Assembly (NCBI GenBank): GCA_051954235.1
Contig: JBQCHY010000057.1
Coordinates: 62,001-126,000 of the forward strand
Length of the DNA stretch: 64,000 nucleotides
Source of the DNA: 62-47 sp051954235
GTDB lineage: Bacteria; Pseudomonadota; Alphaproteobacteria; Rhizobiales; Xanthobacteraceae
Direction: 5' to 3'
Positions 59,220 to 64,000 of the stretch are shown piece after piece (position 1 is the first letter of the stretch; each line of letters begins with the position of its first letter). The position numbers and the translations under genes were made by a program. The notes beneath the pieces are model-generated. The model saw only the letters and a list, made by a program, of their open reading frames with translations, was not told the origin of the DNA and searched no databases.

Positions 59220-59307
59220 GTCATGCCCGGCCTTATGCCGGGCATCCACGTCTTAACGGCCACTCAGTCAGCAGAACGTGGATGGCCGGGACAAGCCCGG
59301 CCATGAC
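59220..59307. repeat. Pair of GC-rich hairpins (REP/BIME-like element)
   Basis: Two hairpin units in opposite orientation: TGCCCGGC-CTTAT-GCCGGGCA and ATGGCCGGG-ACAAG-CCCGGCCAT. The 35-base arms 59220-59254 and 59273-59307 agree at 28 of 35 positions as an inverted repeat, and most differences are compensatory within each stem. Such GTGGATGGCCGGGACAAGCC units are common intergenic repeats in Bradyrhizobium relatives. It lies between convergent genes, where it could also end transcription. Confidence 0.75.
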
Positions 59308-59336
59308 AATGATACTGATTAAACCGGCATCCCGCT

Positions 59337-60377
59337 CTAAGTCACAGAGCGCGGGCTCAAGGCTCCGAACGACGCGGGATCGTAAGTGAGCTTGTACTGC
59401 ATGTCGGCGGCAACGATCGGCTGCTTGCAGTGATCGCAAATCACCGAAGCGTGAAAGTCGTGTCCGCAGGCAGTGTGCTTGAGCAGAAGCGGTAGCTTGC
59501 CCTTGGAGAGCCAGCGGTCTCCCCAGCGCAGCATCACGATAAAGGGGCCGTAGAGATCGCGTCCCATCTCGGTGAGAAGATATTCGTAGCGATCGGGCGA
59601 GCTCTGGTATTGTCGGCGGTGGAATACACCGTTTGCGACGAGGCGAGACAGGCGATCAGTCAGGATATTCGGCGCGATCTCGAGCTCGGTCAGGATCTTG
59701 TCGTACCGTCGATTGCCGAAGAAGGCCTCGCGAACGACCATGAAACTCCATTTGTCGCCGATGATCTGCAACGCGCGCGAAACCGAGCTTGGACGTCCAA
59801 GTAGAAAGCGACTTCCATCCGAGGCTCGTCTGGTGTTGCGGCCAGCCTTCGCGGGATAACGTCCGGTGCCCGGTCCATCCCGGTATGTGACGTCCCGCGC
59901 GCCGACGCCCTCGCCGCAATGAGAGCACGCCACCACAGGGTGGCACGCGCAGCCGCAGCTCATGTGAATGAGCGTCAGCGGCACCGGCTTGCCATCGGCC
60001 AGCCAACGGTCACCGAACTGCATCAGCGCGATGAAGCTCGGATATAAATCGAACCCCATTTTGGTGAGCCGATATTCCTTACGCTGCGAAGAACCGCTCG
60101 CTACCTGACGGAAGATCGCGAGTTGCGTCAGCTTTCTCAGGCGATCGGTGAGTGTCGCGCGCGGAATGCCGAGCGCCGAACGGAACGTCTCGAACGTCTG
60201 CGTGCCAAAGAAGGCCTCGCGGATGATCAGAAACGCCCACGCGTCAGACACAATGTCGAGCGTTCGCGCGACCGAGCAGTTTCGTTCGCGTCGCGCAGCG
60301 CCCGACCGGAGCTTGGCCGGCTTCGGAGCCGATCTGACCGGGCGCTTTGCGGTCTGAACCTTGGCGGTTGCGGGCAT
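59337..60377 (-). CDS. Tandem-duplicated HxlR-type transcriptional regulator
   Basis: A 346-residue protein made of two complete HxlR winged-helix domains, where family members normally have one of about 110-150 residues. Domain 1 (about 32-130) contains CSVARTLDIVSDAWAFLIIR and IPRATLTDRLRKL; domain 2 (about 196-294) SVSRALQIIGDKWSFMVVRE and IAPNILTDRLSRL. Each is followed by the same cysteine/histidine motif, H-x2-C-G-x3-H-x4-C-x-H-C (138-154 and 301-317), which could bind zinc. It is divergent from the binding-protein gene at 60561; two copies of a 19-bp sequence lie between them. Probably controls the operon to its right. Confidence 0.88.
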   Translation of the reverse strand: MPATAKVQTAKRPVRSAPKPAKLRSGAARRERNCSVARTLDIVSDAWAFLIIREAFFGTQTFETFRSALGIPRATLTDRLRKLTQLAIFRQVASGSSQRKEYRLTKMGFDLYPSFIALMQFGDRWLADGKPVPLTLIHMSCGCACHPVVACSHCGEGVGARDVTYRDGPGTGRYPAKAGRNTRRASDGSRFLLGRPSSVSRALQIIGDKWSFMVVREAFFGNRRYDKILTELEIAPNILTDRLSRLVANGVFHRRQYQSSPDRYEYLLTEMGRDLYGPFIVMLRWGDRWLSKGKLPLLLKHTACGHDFHASVICDHCKQPIVAADMQYKLTYDPASFGALSPRSVT

Positions 60378-60470
60378 CGTGAACAGGTCTCGTCGTGGAA
60401 TGGCGGTTGCGGGCGCTTTTAGCGGTGCGCCCGTTTAGCACATGATCGCGATTGACTCTCCGGAAATATA

Positions 60471-60512
60471 AGTCTAGTTATGCATGTAATTGCAGTCTAG
60501 TTATGCATGTAA
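60471..60512. promoter_or_regulatory. Two perfect 19-bp direct repeats between the HxlR and binding-protein genes
   Basis: AGTCTAGTTATGCATGTAA occurs at 60471-60489 and again at 60494-60512, a 23-base period, about two helical turns. The second copy extends to a symmetric site TAGTTA-TGCATG-TAACTA (60498-60515). They begin 93 bases from the regulator start and end 48 bases from the start of the binding-protein gene, overlapping the likely promoter. Natural candidates for the sites of the two-domain HxlR protein. Confidence 0.7.
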
Positions 60513-60560
60513 CTAAAAAGAGCCACAAGCGCATCGAACAACCTGGGGAGGAAGGACACG

Positions 60561-61784
60561 ATGGCTAGAATTCAAAGGATGTTAGTTGCGGCGGCCACGG
60601 CCGCTTTGTTGGTCAACCCGGCGGTGGCGCAGTCCGGCAAGATGTCCGACGATGTCGTTAAGATTGGCGTGTTGACCGACATGTCCGGCCAATTCTCGCA
60701 CGAATCCGGCGAGGGCGCGGTCACCGCGGTAAAAATGGCTGTCGAGGATTTCGGCGGCAAGGTGCTGGGCAAGCCGATCGAGGTGGTGGTCGCGGATCAT
60801 CAGAACAAGCCGGATATCGCTTCCGCCTTGGCGCGCAAATGGTTCGATGTCGAAAAGGTCGACATGATCGCCAATCTGATTAATTCGTCGATCGCGCTCG
60901 GCGTCTCGCAGCTTGCGAAGGAGAAAGATCGGATCGCCATCGTCAATGGCTCCGGTTCGTCGCGCCTAACCAACGACGCCTGCACGCCGAACAGCATTCA
61001 CTATGCCTACGATACGTATGCGCTCGCGAAGGGAACCGGCGCCGCCCTGCTGAAGGCCGGGGAGAAAAGCTGGTACTTCCTGACGGCCGACTACGCGTTC
61101 GGCCACGCGCTCGAGTCCGACACCAGCGCGATCGTCAAGGCGCTCGGCGGCGAGGTTGTGGGTTCGGTGCGCTATCCGCCAGAAACTTTCGACCAATCGT
61201 CGTTCTTGCTGAAGGCGCAGGCATCGAAAGCGCAAGTCGTGGCACTTGCCGGTTCCGGCACGGTGCTCGTCAATGCGGTGAAGTCGGCGCAGGAATTCGG
61301 CATCCGCAAGGGTGGCCAGGAACTGGCCGGCTTGCTGGTCTGGATCACCGACATCAAGAGCATGGGGCTCGATCTCGCGCAGGGATTGGTGCTGACCAAC
61401 GCATTCTATTGGGATCGTGACGACGAGACGCGCGCCTGGTCGAAGCGGTTCTATCAGCGAATGAAGCGAATGCCGCACATGGGGGACGCGGGCGACTATT
61501 CGTCGACCATGCACTACCTCAAGGCCGTCGCAGCGGCTGGTACCGACGATGCGCAGGCGGTAATGCGCAAGATGCGTGAAATTCCGGTCAACGACTTCTT
61601 CGCCAAGAACGGCAAGATCCGCGAAGACGGCCGGATGGTCCACGACATGTACGTGTACGAAGTCAAGAAGCCGTCGGAATCGAAGGGCGAGTGGGATTAC
61701 TACAAGCTGCGCGAAGTGATCCCGGGCGATCAGGCCTTTCGTCCGCTCAAGGACAGTGCGTGCCCGCTGGTGAAGAAGGGTTGA
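60561..61784 (+). CDS. Orphan ABC substrate-binding protein, system 4
   Basis: A 407-residue LivJ-like periplasmic protein with signal peptide (MLVAAATAALLVNPAVA, cut before QSG). VKIGVLTDMSGQFSHESGEG, MAVEDFGGKVLGKPIEVVVA and DHQNKPDIASALARKWFD show close relation to the protein at 43327. GGGGAGGAAGG stands before the ATG. No membrane or ATPase gene of a transporter is adjacent; it may share a Liv complex encoded elsewhere. First gene right of the tandem HxlR regulator and its repeats. Confidence 0.9.
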   Translation: MARIQRMLVAAATAALLVNPAVAQSGKMSDDVVKIGVLTDMSGQFSHESGEGAVTAVKMAVEDFGGKVLGKPIEVVVADHQNKPDIASALARKWFDVEKVDMIANLINSSIALGVSQLAKEKDRIAIVNGSGSSRLTNDACTPNSIHYAYDTYALAKGTGAALLKAGEKSWYFLTADYAFGHALESDTSAIVKALGGEVVGSVRYPPETFDQSSFLLKAQASKAQVVALAGSGTVLVNAVKSAQEFGIRKGGQELAGLLVWITDIKSMGLDLAQGLVLTNAFYWDRDDETRAWSKRFYQRMKRMPHMGDAGDYSSTMHYLKAVAAAGTDDAQAVMRKMREIPVNDFFAKNGKIREDGRMVHDMYVYEVKKPSESKGEWDYYKLREVIPGDQAFRPLKDSACPLVKKG

Positions 61785-61909
61785 CGTCGGCCTGAACGCG
61801 AATGATCCCTCGTGGTGTGACGCGGTTATCGTGCATATCGCGAGGGAGGCTCTAACAGGACGGAGTCAGAACGTGGCGAGCCAATGCCGGAAGTCGATGG
61901 GGTTGTTCG

Positions 61910-62359
61910 ATGAGTGATCGCCCGGAACCGGACACGAGAGCCGCTTACATGCACTTCCGCGCGATGACCACGCGGTGGGGAGACAACGATGCTTATCGTC
62001 ATATGACGAACGTGACGTATCTCTCCTTCTTCGATTCTGCCGTGTGCCAATATTTGATCGAAAATCGCGTTCTTGATATCGAGGCTAGTCCGGTCGTCGG
62101 CCTGGTTGCGGAGACGAATTGCAGGTACTTCAAGGAAATTGCGTTTCCTTCGATCGTCAATGTTGGAATGCGGATCGGTCACCAAGGCAACAGCAGCATT
62201 CGCTACGAGATCGGTTTGTTTCGTGACGACGATGATCTCGCCTGCGCGCAAGGATTTCTAGTCCACGTCTATGTCGAGAGAAAATCCGGCCGTCCGGTAT
62301 CGATACCCGACGATATCTCTCGGGCCGTCGCGCCACTGCACCGGCATCTGGTGAATTAG
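61910..62359 (+). CDS. Acyl-CoA thioesterase, 4-hydroxybenzoyl-CoA thioesterase fold
   Basis: A 149-residue hot-dog-fold protein. The active-site helix and loop TTRWGDNDAYRHMTNVTYLS carries the aspartate of the YbgC/FcbC-type thioesterases (the usual D-x-G-H-x-N appears as D-A-Y-R-H-M-T-N), followed by FFDSAVCQYLIE. It opens a tight operon with the CoxG-like, crotonase-like and molybdenum-hydroxylase genes, 125 bases after the binding-protein gene. It would release CoA from an acyl- or aryl-CoA. Confidence 0.83.
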   Translation: MSDRPEPDTRAAYMHFRAMTTRWGDNDAYRHMTNVTYLSFFDSAVCQYLIENRVLDIEASPVVGLVAETNCRYFKEIAFPSIVNVGMRIGHQGNSSIRYEIGLFRDDDDLACAQGFLVHVYVERKSGRPVSIPDDISRAVAPLHRHLVN

Positions 62360-62374
62360 AAAGGAAGCGCGATC

Positions 62375-62836
62375 ATGGACATGTCAGGACGCATCGCACT
62401 GAACGCGCCAAAGCAGAGAGTGTGGGAGGCGCTCAACGATCCGGATATCCTCAAGGCCTGCATTCCGGGCTGCGAAAGCCTGGAAAAGACACCGGATGAT
62501 GGATTTGCCGCAGTCGCGGTCCTCAAAGTCGGTCCGATCAAAGCCAGGTTTCAGGGCAAGGTCCGCTTGTTGGATATCGTAGCGCCCACAAGCTACACGA
62601 TCGCCGGTGAGGGACAGGGCGGAATCGCCGGATTCGCCGCCGGCAGCGCCAAGGTAACGCTGGAGGAACTCGATCCTCAGACGACGGAGTTATCCTATTA
62701 TACCGAAGCCCGGGTTGGCGGAAAAATCGCGCAGCTTGGCGCGCGCCTGATCGATTCCACGGCAAAGAAGCTCGCCGCGCAGTTTTTCGAACAGTTTGGC
62801 GCACAGGTTTCCGGTTCGGTGACAGTGGTTGAGTGA
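62375..62836 (+). CDS. CoxG-like (carbon monoxide dehydrogenase subunit G) protein
   Basis: A 153-residue START/SRPBCC-fold protein: MDMSGRIALNAPKQRVWEAL, DPDILKACIPGCESLEK, VKVGPIKARFQGKVRLLD-like VLKVGPIKARFQGKV and GKIAQLGARLIDSTAKKLA are the CoxG pattern. CoxG proteins are thought to take part in membrane association or maturation of molybdenum hydroxylases, and the gene is close to such a subunit here (63632). AAGGAAG precedes the ATG. Confidence 0.88.
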   Translation: MDMSGRIALNAPKQRVWEALNDPDILKACIPGCESLEKTPDDGFAAVAVLKVGPIKARFQGKVRLLDIVAPTSYTIAGEGQGGIAGFAAGSAKVTLEELDPQTTELSYYTEARVGGKIAQLGARLIDSTAKKLAAQFFEQFGAQVSGSVTVVE

Positions 62837-62864
62837 CGACGTTACAAGAAACAAGGTAACTATC

Positions 62865-63629
62865 GTGGCGGATATCGAGTGCATGGTTGAGAATAATGTT
62901 GCGACGGTGACGCTGAACCGGCCCGCCGTGCGTAATGCCATCACGCTGGCGATGTGGAAGAACGTCGCGCGCATTTTCGCCGAGTTAGGAGTGAAGCGCG
63001 ATGTTCGCGCGATCATCTTCGCTGGCGCAGGCGGTAATTTCAGCGTGGGCGCTGACGTTTCTGAGTTTTCAGTCGTGCGTTCGAACGCGCAGGATAGCGC
63101 CGACTATGAAATTGCCGTCGATGCCGCGTCCGAAGCCATCGCCAGCGTGCCACAGCCTGTCGTTGCCGCGATCGACGGATACTGTCTCGGCGGCGGATGC
63201 CATCTGTCGATGGCCTGCGATTTTCGTTTTGCAAGTCCGGCGGCTGAAATTGGAATCCCGTCCGCCAACTTGTCGATCGTCTACGGAGTACAGAGCACCA
63301 AGCGACTATTGGGATTGGTGGGGCTTACGGCGGCAAAACACATGCTCTATACGGCCGAACGGCTCGGCGGCTCCGAAGCCTTGCGTATCGGGCTCGTCGA
63401 TCGCCTGAATGATCATCCGCGAGAGGAAGCGCGACGCTTCGCTACGCAGATCGCCGGGAAAGCGCCGCTCTCGATTGCGGGTGCGAAATACATCTTGAAC
63501 CAGGCCTCGATGGGAGAGGATGGGGCACTCGCCCAAACGATGATCGATCATGCGTCGGATAGCGAAGACTACCGCGAGGCGCGGCTGGCGTTCGCCGAAA
63601 AGCGGCGTCCCGCATTCAAGGGGCTTTGA
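62865..63629 (+). CDS. Crotonase-fold protein lacking both hydratase glutamates
   Basis: A 254-residue member of the enoyl-CoA hydratase/isomerase superfamily with VATVTLNRPAVRNAITLAMW and IIFAGAGGNFSVGADVSEF. The oxyanion hole is there, but the two catalytic glutamates are replaced: LGGGCHLSMACDF has histidine and IGIPSANLSIVYG serine where hydratases have glutamate. A water-adding role is therefore unlikely; isomerase, hydrolase or decarboxylase activity is open. The GTG at 62865 has AAGG eight bases before; a TTG at 62829 overlapping the CoxG stop is the alternative. Ends three bases before the molybdenum-hydroxylase gene. Confidence 0.85.
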   Translation: MADIECMVENNVATVTLNRPAVRNAITLAMWKNVARIFAELGVKRDVRAIIFAGAGGNFSVGADVSEFSVVRSNAQDSADYEIAVDAASEAIASVPQPVVAAIDGYCLGGGCHLSMACDFRFASPAAEIGIPSANLSIVYGVQSTKRLLGLVGLTAAKHMLYTAERLGGSEALRIGLVDRLNDHPREEARRFATQIAGKAPLSIAGAKYILNQASMGEDGALAQTMIDHASDSEDYREARLAFAEKRRPAFKGL

Positions 63630-63631
63630 CC

Positions 63632-64000
63632 ATGAAGCCACCGCCATTCGATTACTGTGCTGCCGATTGCGTTGAGGCTGCTGTTCAGGCGATGGCCGAC
63701 GCCGGCGGCGACGGCAAGATCATTGCCGGCGGCCAAAGCCTGATGCCGATGCTCAACTTCCGGCTGCTCCGGCCTTCGATCTTGATCGATATCAACCGAA
63801 TTCCGGATCTCTCCTACGTGCGCGACGATGGCGACGAAATCCGCATCGGCTCGTTGACGCGGCACCGTATGCTGGAAACGTCGGACATCATCGCAAGGCA
63901 ATTTCCGGTCCTGCATGAAGCCATGGGTTACGTGGCTCATCTCGCCATCCGCAATCGCGGCACTATCGGCGGAAGCCTTTCTCATGCTGACCCCGCGGCC
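63632..64000 (+). CDS. FAD-binding subunit of a molybdenum hydroxylase (CoxM-like), N-terminal part, cut by window edge
   Basis: The first 123 codons of a gene running off the right edge. KIIAGGQSLMPMLNFRLLRP and, near the edge, AIRNRGTIGGSLSHADPAA are the two FAD-binding loops of CoxM/4-hydroxybenzoyl-CoA reductase beta/xanthine dehydrogenase middle subunits. There is no sign of the 4Fe-4S insert so far. Together with the CoxG-like gene it indicates that the large and 2Fe-2S subunits follow beyond the window. Different in sequence from the PaoB-like subunit at 2787. Confidence 0.9.
   Translation, partial: MKPPPFDYCAADCVEAAVQAMADAGGDGKIIAGGQSLMPMLNFRLLRPSILIDINRIPDLSYVRDDGDEIRIGSLTRHRMLETSDIIARQFPVLHEAMGYVAHLAIRNRGTIGGSLSHADPAA

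Noticed and set aside
61806..61847. Possible terminator TCCCTCG ... CGAGGGA after the binding protein at 60561
   Set aside because: Seven-base stem with a loop of 28 bases and no T-run; too weak to claim.

Overview
The window is GC-rich DNA from an alphaproteobacterium, most likely of the Bradyrhizobium/Rhodopseudomonas/Afipia group (Nitrobacteraceae). The evidence is indirect: a general-stress gene set with GGAAC-type promoters, many branched-chain-amino-acid-type ABC transporters next to aromatic and acyl-CoA catabolic genes, and a paired GC-rich palindromic repeat (59220-59307) of a kind common in that group. I could run no searches, so family names come from motifs and context. No rRNA, CRISPR array or intact insertion sequence was seen; there is one tRNA-Met(CAT).

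Layout. (1) 1-4324, minus strand: a three-subunit aldehyde/xanthine oxidase-type molybdenum hydroxylase (PaoABC-like) followed by a flavodoxin-like protein cut by the window edge. (2) 4446-9909: a general-stress island (CsbD, YciE/DUF892, DUF6496, DUF3147 pair, PAP2 phosphatase, cysteine hydrolase, YghA-like dehydrogenase). Three of its genes carry a GGAAC-N17-GTTG promoter, the pattern expected for the alphaproteobacterial EcfG sigma factor. (3) 10768-14346: a fused flavin monooxygenase/old-yellow-enzyme acting on an aryl-CoA (salicylyl-CoA or 2-aminobenzoyl-CoA type), an SDR, and then broken pieces of an enoyl-CoA hydratase and of a glutaryl-CoA dehydrogenase joined end to end: a decayed catabolic operon next to tRNA-Met. 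(4) 15062-17608: a UPF0261 (Tm-1-like) protein, a HAD hydrolase and a MarR regulator.

(5) 17832-43277: a 25-kb catabolic region. It has a GntR regulator, a LigAB-type extradiol dioxygenase, a DUF1989 protein, an acetamidase/formamidase, a complete ABC importer, an amidohydrolase and an alpha/beta hydrolase. Then come two Crp/Fnr regulators around a flavin reductase, an acyl-CoA-dehydrogenase-fold monooxygenase, a RidA deaminase, an HpaD-type extradiol dioxygenase, a second ABC importer with a permease-ATPase fusion, a second RidA, a second amidohydrolase, an HpaE-type aldehyde dehydrogenase and a cyclase-family hydrolase. The mix of ring hydroxylation, two ring-cleaving enzymes, semialdehyde oxidation, two enamine/imine deaminases and several amide hydrolases suggests breakdown of a nitrogen-containing aromatic compound by a route I cannot match to one described pathway.

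(6) 43327-59185: an acyl-CoA regulon. Two divergent promoters share one operator-like motif and drive an orphan solute-binding protein, acyl-CoA synthetase, enoyl-CoA hydratase, MaoC protein, TetR regulator, indolepyruvate:ferredoxin oxidoreductase, acyl-CoA dehydrogenase, a biotin-dependent acyl-CoA carboxylase (two subunits) and a second MaoC protein; a TRAP solute-binding protein and a CitE-like lyase follow. (7) 59337-64000: a regulator made of two tandem HxlR domains next to two tandem copies of a 19-bp sequence, then a solute-binding protein paralogous to the one at 43327, a thioesterase, a CoxG-like protein, a crotonase-fold protein lacking both catalytic glutamates, and the start of another molybdenum-hydroxylase FAD subunit cut by the right edge.
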